From JAZLIL01 sp045617405 (GTDB lineage: Bacteria > Bacillota > Clostridia > Lachnospirales > Lachnospiraceae), in NCBI GenBank assembly GCA_045617405.1, contig JAZLIL010000151.1, forward strand, positions 1 to 14,098: a DNA stretch of 14,098 nt, read 5' to 3'. Each line of letters starts with the position of its first letter. Positions within the stretch are counted from its first letter, which is position 1. Made by a program: the position numbers and the translations under genes. Under the pieces are notes generated by a model. The model searched no databases. It was not told where the DNA came from and was given only the letters and a program-made list of their open reading frames with translations. Shown piece by piece: positions 7,371 through 13,329 of the stretch.

Positions 7371-7384
7371 CACTAATATTAGTG
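7371..7384. promoter_or_regulatory. Perfect 14-bp palindrome, candidate operator of the SPFH operon
   Basis: CACTAATATTAGTG is its own reverse complement. It lies 87 to 100 bases upstream of the SPFH gene start, in AT-rich sequence where a promoter would be expected. The size fits a dimeric helix-turn-helix regulator site. I do not recognise it as a known consensus. Confidence 0.45.
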
Positions 7385-7402
7385 TAATTCCAAAGCGTCC
7401 GA

Positions 7403-7589
7403 AACCTGGCTCGCGACTCTTTGGTGCCGGCAGGGGCGTGTCGTTCCGGGCAGGCGGCTCTCAGGCAACAGCAGGGGACGTGTCGTTCCGGACAGGCGGC
7501 TCTCAGGCAACAGCAGGAACCTGGCTCGCGGCTCTTTGGTGCCGGCAGGGGGCGTGTCGTTCCGGGCAGGCGGCTCTCAGGCAACAGCA
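7403..7589. repeat. GC-rich compound tandem repeat
   Basis: A unit beginning CGTGTCGTTCCGG and ending CTCTCAGGCAACAGCA occurs three times, starting at 7437, 7479 and 7553. The first and third copies are preceded by a further shared block, AACCTGGCTCGCG with CTCTTTGGTGCCGGCAGGGG (from 7403 and 7518). So a 71-72 base compound unit recurs at 115 bases with a shorter copy between. It is far more GC-rich than the flanks and is noncoding. Confidence 0.85.
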
Positions 7590-7646
7590 TGGGGCGGGGC
7601 CAAAGAGTCATTCTCACTTTCCGCTTTTTTGATGCTTTGCCCTATA

Positions 7647-7687
7647 GCCAAAGTCAACTGTTTGGCAATACAAGTCTTTCAGACTTG
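7647..7687. promoter_or_regulatory. Two inverted repeats just upstream of and overlapping the glucosidase -35 box
   Basis: The first is GCCAAA (7647-7652) with TTTGGC (7661-7666), separated by eight bases. The second is CAAGTCT (7671-7677), TTC, AGACTTG (7681-7687). The right arm of the second overlaps the -35 hexamer TTGCTA at 7685-7690, the arrangement expected of a repressor or activator site. A T-run at 7694-7700 might instead mark a terminator for transcripts entering from the left, but it stands six bases from the stem. Confidence 0.45.
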
Positions 7688-7713
7688 CTATCGTTTTTTT
7701 GGTGAATTATAAT
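7685..7713 (+). promoter_or_regulatory. Sigma-A-type promoter for the GH3 beta-glucosidase
   Basis: TTGCTA (7685-7690) and a perfect TATAAT (7708-7713) are separated by 17 bases. Transcription would start near 7720, giving a leader of about 40 bases before the ATG at 7761. This may also serve the three signalling genes downstream, as no terminator is evident after the glucosidase. Confidence 0.7.
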
Positions 7714-7760
7714 CTTTATAAGAATGACAGTATATTCATTGCTGATTGGAGATTACATAT

Positions 7761-10388
7761 ATGACCGATAACCGAATGACAACCAAAGAAAAGGCCCGCC
7801 TTGTTACCGGAAGCGGGAAGTGGCACACATGGGACAATAACGGTAAAATCCCGTCGCTTCTGCTCACGGATGGCCCTCACGGGCTGAGAAAGCAGGCAGA
7901 AGGTGAGATGCACAATAACGTAAGCGTTACGGCTACGTGCTTTCCGACGGCATGTGCACTTGCAAGCAGCTGGGACCCGGAGCTTGCGGGCGAAATGGGA
8001 GCCGCAATCGGAAACGAGGCCGTTCTCGAAGAAGTCTCAGTAGTCCTCGGACCGGGAGTCAACATGAAGAGATCTCCCGCATGCGGAAGAAATTTCGAGT
8101 ATTACTCCGAGGATCCTCTTCTTGCAGGCAGGCTGGCAACAGGCTTCATTAACGGTATCCAGTCGAGGGGCGTCGGGTGCAGTCTCAAGCATTTTGCCTG
8201 CAACAATCAGGAAACAAAGCGAATGACATCGAACTCTGTCGTTGATGACAGAGCTCTTCGCGAGATATACCTTGCAGCCTTTGAAACTGCTGTAAAGGAA
8301 TCACAGCCCGCTACAATCATGTCTTCATATAACAGGGTTAACGGGAAATACGTCTGCGCCAGCAAGGAGCTCCTGACGGATATTCTGCGAAAAGAATGGG
8401 GCTTCAGGGGACTCGTTGTATCCGACTGGGGCGCATGCGTCAGTCTTCCGGAATGTATCGAAGCCGGCATGGATCTTGAGATGCCCGACAGCTGCGGCAA
8501 CCACCTGAACGACCTGCTTGAAGGACTGCAGAACGGTTCCTGTTCAGAAGCTTCGCTTGACCGTGCAGTATCGAAGATTACTGAGCTTATTAAAAACTAC
8601 AGTTGTAAAAGCAATAGCAACGACGCATCATCATGTAACATCGCAGACGAAAAGGCTGCCCTTTTGAAAACCAATCACGCCATTGCACGGCATATCGCTT
8701 CGGAAAGTGCGGTTCTTCTTAAGAACAACGGACTGCTGCCTCTTAAGAAGGGCAGCAAGGTACTTATTGTCGGCCACATGGCTGAGCACATGCGCATTCA
8801 AGGTGGCGGAAGCTCTCACATCAACACTTCTTCTGTCACAAGTGCCCTCGATGCATTAAGAGCCGCGGGAATTGACGCTGCCTATGTGAAGGGCTACAAC
8901 GATGACTCGAACGAGCCTGACGTGAAATTGGCTTCAGAAGCTCTTCGCGCTGCAAAGGCAGCTGCCGGTGCCGATACTCCGATTCTCTTCTTTGGCGGTC
9001 TGACCGACTCCTCAGAGGGTGAAGCCTACGACAGGACTTCATTTGATATTCCCGCATGCCAGCAGAAACTTCTTTCAGAACTGACAAGGATTTCCGATAA
9101 AGTCGCTTTCGTCGCGTTCGGCGGTTCTCCCTTCAGTCTTGACGCCGCAAAGAATGCTGCGGCGATTCTCATGATGTACCTCGGCGGAGAAGCAGTCGGT
9201 GAAGCATGTGCCGACCTCATCACAGGTGCAAAGAATCCCTGTGGAAAGCTCGCAGAAACCTGGCCAAAAGCACTATCGGACACTCCCTGCGCCATGACCT
9301 TCGGAATGCCCACAAACAATGTGCCCTACCGCGAGAGCATCTTCATCGGCTACCGTTACTATGACACCTTCAAGGTCCCTGTCGCCTATCCCTTCGGATT
9401 CGGCATGAGCTACACCGACTTTGAATACTCAGATATGAAAATCACTGTTTCGGGATTGAAAACCGCTGCCGGACTCCAAAAAGATACCGTTCAGGCGGAA
9501 AGTCCGACAGATTCTTCAGTTTCGGAATCAGGAACCGCTGCCGGACTCCTAAAAGGTGCCGCTCAGGCGGAAAGTCTGACAGATTCTTCAGTTTCGGAAT
9601 CAGAACCCGCTGCCGGACTCCTAAAAGGTGCCGCTCAGGCGGAAAGTCTGACAGATTCTTCCCCTTTTGAAATAGTCGTTTCCCTGAACGTCAAAAACGC
9701 CGGAATGCGCGACGGGTTCGAAACTGTTCAGATTTACGTAAAGAACCCGGTTTCAAACATCATGCGCCCCGAGAAGGAACTTCGAGGCTTCAAAAAAGTT
9801 TATATCCCCGCCGGTGTTACTACGACTGTAGAAATTGTGCTGACTGAAAGAAGCTTCTCTGTCTTTGATACGCGGACCGGTTCATTCGCAGTTCCCACCG
9901 GCGACTATGAGATTCTTGCAGCTTCAGGCATTGACAACGTTATACTCTCCGCCCCGATACACATTGACGGAGTCACTATCGAAAGAAACGAACGCATTTT
10001 ATATCCCTCCTATTTTGCGGATTCGGAGGAACACTTCACCGAAGAAGACTTCAATAAGCTCTACGGAAAGGAAATTCAGAACTTTGACATCGCCGAAAAA
10101 GGCAGCTTCTCCATGTGCAGCTCTCTTCGAATGATGGCAAAGGAATCTCTGTTTGCGCGAGCTGTTCTGAAAAGCGTTGAAAAGCGGATTTACGGGCTAT
10201 ACCCGGACAAGTCGAAGAACGACCCCGAGGTCAAACTGATGCTTGAATCGTGCTGCGACGGAACAATTGATCTGACAGTCAATCAGAGTGACGGGAAATT
10301 CCCCCGTAAAACAGCCGATGCAACCGTACTCGCCGCAAACGGTCACACGCTGAAGGCTTTGGCATCACTTTTGCGAGCAGAAAAGTGA
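7761..10388 (+). CDS. GH3-family beta-glucosidase, cytoplasmic, with internal repeat
   Basis: An 875-residue glycoside hydrolase of family 3, which releases glucose (or a related sugar) from the non-reducing end of short beta-linked oligosaccharides by a retaining mechanism. I chose the ATG at 7761, nine bases after GGAG; an in-frame TTG at 7746 overlaps that site. The N-terminal barrel (about 5-255) shows TDGPHGLR (Asp37), the 'LKHFACNN' block (Lys143-His144) and VVSDWGA with nucleophile Asp222. The second domain (about 300-550) shows 'SEGEAYDR', whose Glu419 is the likely acid/base by family position, plus NPCGKLAETWP and YPFGFGMSYT. Residues about 568-634 are a tandem-repeat insert, then a fibronectin-III-like domain (about 635-728, 'RPEKELRGFKKV'), then a helical C-terminal extension (about 730-875). 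No signal peptide, so imported oligosaccharides are the likely substrate. Exact linkage preference cannot be read from sequence. Confidence 0.93.
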   Translation: MTDNRMTTKEKARLVTGSGKWHTWDNNGKIPSLLLTDGPHGLRKQAEGEMHNNVSVTATCFPTACALASSWDPELAGEMGAAIGNEAVLEEVSVVLGPGVNMKRSPACGRNFEYYSEDPLLAGRLATGFINGIQSRGVGCSLKHFACNNQETKRMTSNSVVDDRALREIYLAAFETAVKESQPATIMSSYNRVNGKYVCASKELLTDILRKEWGFRGLVVSDWGACVSLPECIEAGMDLEMPDSCGNHLNDLLEGLQNGSCSEASLDRAVSKITELIKNYSCKSNSNDASSCNIADEKAALLKTNHAIARHIASESAVLLKNNGLLPLKKGSKVLIVGHMAEHMRIQGGGSSHINTSSVTSALDALRAAGIDAAYVKGYNDDSNEPDVKLASEALRAAKAAAGADTPILFFGGLTDSSEGEAYDRTSFDIPACQQKLLSELTRISDKVAFVAFGGSPFSLDAAKNAAAILMMYLGGEAVGEACADLITGAKNPCGKLAETWPKALSDTPCAMTFGMPTNNVPYRESIFIGYRYYDTFKVPVAYPFGFGMSYTDFEYSDMKITVSGLKTAAGLQKDTVQAESPTDSSVSESGTAAGLLKGAAQAESLTDSSVSESEPAAGLLKGAAQAESLTDSSPFEIVVSLNVKNAGMRDGFETVQIYVKNPVSNIMRPEKELRGFKKVYIPAGVTTTVEIVLTERSFSVFDTRTGSFAVPTGDYEILAASGIDNVILSAPIHIDGVTIERNERILYPSYFADSEEHFTEEDFNKLYGKEIQNFDIAEKGSFSMCSSLRMMAKESLFARAVLKSVEKRIYGLYPDKSKNDPEVKLMLESCCDGTIDLTVNQSDGKFPRKTADATVLAANGHTLKALASLLRAEK
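9459..9662 (+). repeat. In-frame tandem repeat, 72-bp period, inside the beta-glucosidase
   Basis: Units start at codons 9462, 9534 and 9606 and each reads roughly xAAGLxKxxxQAESxTDSSxxxE (24 residues). The second and third are almost identical and the third is cut short by the fibronectin-like domain. The insert is rich in Ala, Ser and Glu, looks unstructured, and lengthens the linker between the catalytic and fibronectin-like domains. Because 72 is divisible by three, the frame is kept. Confidence 0.92.
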
Positions 10389-10430
10389 CGATAAAGCGCG
10401 TTTCAAAGAGCTCACCCCCTGATAGATTTC

Positions 10431-10592
10431 AAAAGACAACGACATTCAAAGTGCTGCTGACAAATTGCATCACGGAAAGAATTCAAAGGACACCGGCATG
10501 CAATGCACTGCCGGCAAAACGCACCACGGATAAAATTTAAAGGGCACCGGCATACAATGCACTGCCGGCAAAACGCACCACGGATAAAATTT
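10431..10592 (+). repeat. Tandem repeat, 3 x 54 bp, resembling the start region of the next gene
   Basis: Units are 10431-10484 (diverged), 10485-10538 and 10539-10592 (the latter two nearly identical). Each starts AAA-R-G with GACAACGACAT or G-R-CACCGGCAT. The gene start at 10593-10619 matches the first unit at 21 of 27 positions, so ribosome binding site plus first codons look like a partial fourth unit. The start positions 10444 (ATT), 10498 (ATG), 10552 (ATA) and 10606 (the gene's ATG) are exactly 54 bases apart. Each newer unit also folds CCGGC/GCCGG around the start codon. Confidence 0.88.
10498..10533 (+). other. Possible leader peptide inside the 54-bp repeat
   Basis: ATG at 10498, nine bases after an AAAGGA-like site, opens an 11-codon frame MQCTAGKTHHG ending in TAA. 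The following unit has ATA in place of ATG and would not start. It is in the same frame and register as the gene at 10606. It may be translated, but it may equally be debris of duplication. Confidence 0.25.
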
Positions 10593-10605
10593 AAAGGACA
10601 ACGAA

Positions 10606-11394
10606 ATGCGTAATGCTGCAAAGAAAATCACACCTGAAGCACTCTTCAAGGCTTCAACCTTAGCCGCCCAGATTACCGACGCGGACTATCGTGTTGCCTT
10701 TGATTCCGATCTCGGACTCGATCTTCCGGTCGAAGTGAAGAAGCAGGCCGAGGGCGGCTTAGTTGCAATCTCCCCCGATTTTCGTCTTCGAAACGCCACG
10801 ATCAAGGGCGGGCGAATGCTCTGGCTGGAAGACTATTCAGCCGTCAACGACATGATTGACAAGCTTCGCAGTATTCAGGACGACCTCGAAGACCGGCATG
10901 ATGTCCTCTCCGCCGAGCTGCTTCTTCGCGAAAGAAGAGCACGCCTTGAAGAGCGAAACAGGATTTATAATAAGATCTTCGAAGCATTAAAGCACAAGCT
11001 CACGCTCATCGACGACATCCTCAAAGATCCGTTCCTTGACAACGATGACAAGCGACGCCGCCTTTCAAGAATCTGCGTTGTCGGTGCCTACATCAAGCGG
11101 CGGTCAAATCTGTCGGTTCTTTCCGAGCACGCTTCAAAGACGTACGCAAGAGAACTTGAGCTTTCAATTCTTGAATATATTAGCTATCTTGAGATATACG
11201 GAGTAGAATGCACCTTCGCAAGGAAGATTGACGGTCACATTCCGTCAGCCCTTGCAACAAAGCTGTTTGACGATTTCGATGCAGCAATTTGTGAAAAGCT
11301 TGACACCCTGAAAACACTCAGCGTCAGTCTTACCTGCAGTGAGAGCGAATTTTCGCTGAAGCTGACCCTTGACGGCATAACAGTAACCCTGTGA
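10606..11394 (+). CDS. Soluble PAS/coiled-coil protein resembling a degenerate histidine kinase
   Basis: A 262-residue protein with AAAGGA seven bases before its ATG. Residues about 10-80 look PAS-like and end 'GGRMLWLEDYSAVNDMIDKL'. A charged coiled coil follows (about 80-122, with 'RRARLEERNRIYNKI'), then helices with 'YIKRRSNLSVLSEHA' (about 165-180) and a C-terminal beta/alpha part. This order recalls the cytoplasmic part of the Lachnospiraceae kinases that carry an N-terminal seven-helix membrane domain; that recollection is from memory, not a search. Here the membrane part is absent, and I see no N-box or glycine-rich ATP lid, so it is unlikely to bind ATP. It heads a set with a true kinase and a response regulator. 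I infer a pseudokinase or sensory partner. It starts 217 bases after the glucosidase stop, with duplicated start-like sequence between. Confidence 0.75.
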   Translation: MRNAAKKITPEALFKASTLAAQITDADYRVAFDSDLGLDLPVEVKKQAEGGLVAISPDFRLRNATIKGGRMLWLEDYSAVNDMIDKLRSIQDDLEDRHDVLSAELLLRERRARLEERNRIYNKIFEALKHKLTLIDDILKDPFLDNDDKRRRLSRICVVGAYIKRRSNLSVLSEHASKTYARELELSILEYISYLEIYGVECTFARKIDGHIPSALATKLFDDFDAAICEKLDTLKTLSVSLTCSESEFSLKLTLDGITVTL

Positions 11395-11395
11395 G

Positions 11396-11457
11396 CCTTT
11401 CACAATCAGCCGGGATTGACTCCTGATTGGCATGCCGGCAACCATGTGAACCAAAGG
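11396..11457 (+). other. Potential RNA structure between the partner gene and the kinase gene
   Basis: CCTTT (11396-11400) can pair with AAAGG (11453-11457) and CACA (11401-11404) with TGTG (11445-11448). Inside, CAATCAG (11403-11409) can pair with CTGATTG (11423-11429), which competes with the outer CACA stem for two bases. It ends 19 bases before the kinase ribosome binding site and might adjust the ratio of the two proteins. Confidence 0.25.
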
Positions 11458-11486
11458 TTGAAAAGTAAAGATACCCGGAGGCAGTT

Positions 11487-12494
11487 TTGAAACCACGACT
11501 AAACAGATCAAGCATAATGGAAGGCTTTGACCAGATTGATTCCGGTCTTTGCTTTGCACTCTCAAACGGAACTCCGCTTCTTATGAATGAGTGCTTTAAA
11601 ACGATTGCCGCCGAGCTTCGCCCTGACTGTAAGGATCTTAACAAGCTGAATATTCTTGATTTTTGGAACAGTATTACGGAAGCATCCCGCAGGCTTGACA
11701 ACCTCTGGGAAGATATCGGCATTGCCCCCATTTTAAAGCTTGCCGATTCCTATCTCACTTTTTCCAAAACTCTTATTTCGGTCGAAGGTGAACAGGTCTA
11801 TCAGATAATTGCTACGGACACGACAGATCTTCACAGAATCGGAGCACGAATTGCCGCCGACAACAAAGAGCTTGAAGAGTTAAACGAAAGGCTTCGGCGC
11901 CACAGTGACAACATCGATGAAATTTCAAAACAGGAAGAGATTCTTGCAACGAAGATAAGCATCCATGATGAGCTTGGCGAGCTTCTCCTCGGCTCAAAAT
12001 ACTGTCTGACGCAGGACGGCGGTGCTGTCGACATCGATACTGTCATCAGCAACTGGCGAAAAATAGAGACACTCCTGCAGAAAGACAACTCAAGCGACAT
12101 TTCCGACCCCGAAAAGCAGATTCTTGATGCCGCTGAAGCAGTCGGAATCAGCATGGTACTTACAGGATCGCTTCCGAAAGACGACATAAACGCGATGAAG
12201 CTGATTTTCGCAGCATCCCGTGAATGCCTCACCAATGCCGTCAAGCACGCAGAGGCCGATGAAATGTGGATGGACATAGAAACAGACCGCTACGGATACT
12301 TTATAAGTATCACAAACAACGGAAAAGCACCAAAGAAGCCCATCATTGAAGGCGGTGGACTCGGAGGGCTCAGAAAGAACGTAGAAGCCGCCGGGGGAAT
12401 TCTGATTGTCGAATGGATGCCCGAATTTGCCCTCAAAATGAAGCTCCTGCATCAAAATCAGCACTACCCGGAAGAAAGGAAACGTCATGATTAA
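11487..12494 (+). CDS. Soluble sensor histidine kinase (NarL/LuxR-partner type)
   Basis: A 335-residue kinase starting at TTG, five bases after GGAGG (11477-11481); the next in-frame ATG at 11517 lacks a site. Residues about 12-118 look PAS-like ('SGLCFALSNGTPLLMN', 'QIIATDTTDLHRI'). A coiled coil follows at about 120-150. The phospho-acceptor region reads SIHDELGELLLG with His160 and acidic Asp161, as in the HisKA_3-like kinases that pair with NarL/FixJ regulators. The ATPase domain has an N-box ECLTNAVKH (Glu246, Asn250, His254) and a glycine-rich GGGLGGL at 289-295; a separate D-box is not obvious. No membrane helix, so the signal is intracellular or comes through the preceding protein. 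The end overlaps the regulator start by eight bases, so the two are translationally coupled. Confidence 0.88.
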   Translation: MKPRLNRSSIMEGFDQIDSGLCFALSNGTPLLMNECFKTIAAELRPDCKDLNKLNILDFWNSITEASRRLDNLWEDIGIAPILKLADSYLTFSKTLISVEGEQVYQIIATDTTDLHRIGARIAADNKELEELNERLRRHSDNIDEISKQEEILATKISIHDELGELLLGSKYCLTQDGGAVDIDTVISNWRKIETLLQKDNSSDISDPEKQILDAAEAVGISMVLTGSLPKDDINAMKLIFAASRECLTNAVKHAEADEMWMDIETDRYGYFISITNNGKAPKKPIIEGGGLGGLRKNVEAAGGILIVEWMPEFALKMKLLHQNQHYPEERKRHD

Positions 12495-13110
12495 AGTTAT
12501 GCTCGTTGAAGATCAGTCAATGCACAGGCAGCTGTTTGAAATGTACCTGAAGGGTTCTGACCGCTATGAGCTTGTCTTCTCAATCGAAAATGCCGCCATG
12601 GCAGAAGTATACTGCATGCGCAATGAAATCGACCTTATCCTGATGGATGTCTGCACTGCAATGGGAGAAAGCGGTCTCGATGCGGCCGAGCAGATTAAGC
12701 AAAAGTACCCGCAAATCAAAATAATCGTTGTCACGAGCATGCCCGAAGCATCATACATATCAAGAGCCCGAGCAGCAGGTGTCGAAAGCTTCTGGTACAA
12801 GGAGGTCAGCAAGGAGCCTATTCTCTCCATTATGGACAGAACCATGTCCGGAGAACACGTCTATCCCGATTCAACCCCCGAGATTATTATCGGTCTTGCG
12901 AGCAGCAGGGAATTCACCGACAAGGAAATCGAGGTTCTTCGCGAGCTGACAAGCGGAGACCCGGACACTGAAATAGCAGCCCGCCTCAGCATGTCTGTCT
13001 GGACAGTCCGCACTCACATCAAACATCTTCTCGAAAAAACCGGCTTTGACTCGCGCACAAAGCTTGCAGTTGCAGCAAGAGAATCAGGGCTCGTTATCCG
13101 TGGATATTAA
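12487..13110 (+). CDS. NarL/FixJ-family response regulator
   Basis: A 207-residue regulator with a receiver domain and a LuxR-type DNA-binding domain. The receiver shows the acidic pair Glu8-Asp9, the phospho-acceptor Asp54 in LILMDV, Thr83 in VVTS and Lys105 in WYKE, so all key residues are present. The DNA-binding part (about 139-200) shows 'FTDKEIEVLRELTSGDPDTEIAARL' and 'VRTHIKHLLEKTG'. The ATG lies in an AGGAAACGTCATG context inside the end of the kinase gene (8-base overlap), typical of cognate pairs. Targets are unknown; the divergent and upstream promoter with its inverted repeats at 7647-7687 is one candidate. Confidence 0.95.
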   Translation: MIKVMLVEDQSMHRQLFEMYLKGSDRYELVFSIENAAMAEVYCMRNEIDLILMDVCTAMGESGLDAAEQIKQKYPQIKIIVVTSMPEASYISRARAAGVESFWYKEVSKEPILSIMDRTMSGEHVYPDSTPEIIIGLASSREFTDKEIEVLRELTSGDPDTEIAARLSMSVWTVRTHIKHLLEKTGFDSRTKLAVAARESGLVIRGY

Positions 13111-13139
13111 AACCGTTCGCTGCAATTCGCAACATGAAA

Positions 13140-13188
13140 GCATATCGTTTGCGATATGCCGTTCCGCCTTTGCGTCGCGTTAGCGGAA
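13140..13188. other. Two hairpins after the response regulator
   Basis: GCATATCG (13140-13147) pairs with CGATATGC (13152-13159) around TTTG, a perfect 8-bp stem. TTCCGC (13162-13167) pairs with GCGGAA (13183-13188). Neither is followed by a T-run, so they are not classical terminators. They stand immediately before copy B of the dispersed repeat and may be part of that element or stabilise the 3' end of the signalling operon transcript. Confidence 0.5.
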
Positions 13189-13194
13189 AATGCA

Positions 13195-13252
13195 GTCAAT
13201 GCTATTCGCAATCCGCTTCGCTACTTGCTCATATAAAAGTGGCACTTCGTGC
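13195..13252 (+). repeat. Dispersed intergenic repeat, copy B
   Basis: It matches 2888-2945 at 52 of 58 positions without gaps, as described there. This copy is single, not tandemly expanded, and lies between two convergent genes. Its end continues into a longer palindrome (13232-13267). Confidence 0.8.
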
Positions 13253-13267
13253 TCTTGTACTTTTATA
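13232..13267. terminator. Palindrome at the end of the dispersed repeat, possible terminator for the signalling operon
   Basis: TATAAAAGT (13232-13240) pairs with ACTTTTATA (13259-13267), enclosing a GCAC-TTC-GTGC hairpin. Its right arm provides a T-rich end for plus-strand RNA, so it could stop transcription from the response regulator, but the outer stem is AT-rich and weak. Confidence 0.35.
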
Positions 13268-13295
13268 AAAAACGGGGCCGGCTAACAGCCGGCCC
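13267..13295 (-). terminator. Rho-independent terminator of thrS
   Basis: GGGCCGGC (13275-13282) and GCCGGCCC (13288-13295) form a perfect 8-bp GC stem with a TAACA loop. On the minus strand it is followed by CGTTTTTTA. It lies 35 bases after the thrS stop. It may also act weakly on plus-strand transcripts, where only TTT follows. Confidence 0.85.
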
Positions 13296-13329
13296 TTTCG
13301 CTGACAGCTTTCCTGCGTTGCTTCGTTTA

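Larger units (their letters stand above)
7285..7760. other. 476-base divergent intergenic region without a gene
   Basis: The region separates the minus-strand SPFH operon from the plus-strand glucosidase gene. It holds a leader hairpin and 14-bp palindrome on the operon side, a GC-rich tandem array (7403-7589) in the middle, and two inverted repeats plus a promoter on the glucosidase side. The open frames over the array are low-complexity shadows of the repeat on both strands. I found no convincing promoter for the SPFH operon; a weak TAGAAT at 7348-7343 lacks a -35 box. Confidence 0.65.

Noticed and set aside
7421..7705. 94-codon plus-strand and matching minus-strand frames over the GC-rich array
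   Set aside because: Both strands are open only because the array is GC-rich. The products are low-complexity, lack ribosome binding sites and run into a promoter.
7746..7760. TTG start for the beta-glucosidase at 7746
   Set aside because: The TTG overlaps the GGAG that serves the ATG at 7761, and GH3 proteins of this kind usually begin shortly before the helix MTTKEKARLVTG.
7761..10388. Frameshift or fusion in the glucosidase caused by the internal repeat
   Set aside because: The 72-bp period keeps the frame, and the fibronectin-like domain and C-terminal extension continue intact.
10431..10592. CRISPR array
   Set aside because: The 54-bp units are directly adjoining without unique spacers, and no cas gene is present.
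10412..10621. 69-codon minus-strand frame with CRCPLNFIRGAFCRQC-type repeats
   Set aside because: It is generated by the 54-bp tandem array read backwards; the cysteine pattern is a by-product of the repeat.
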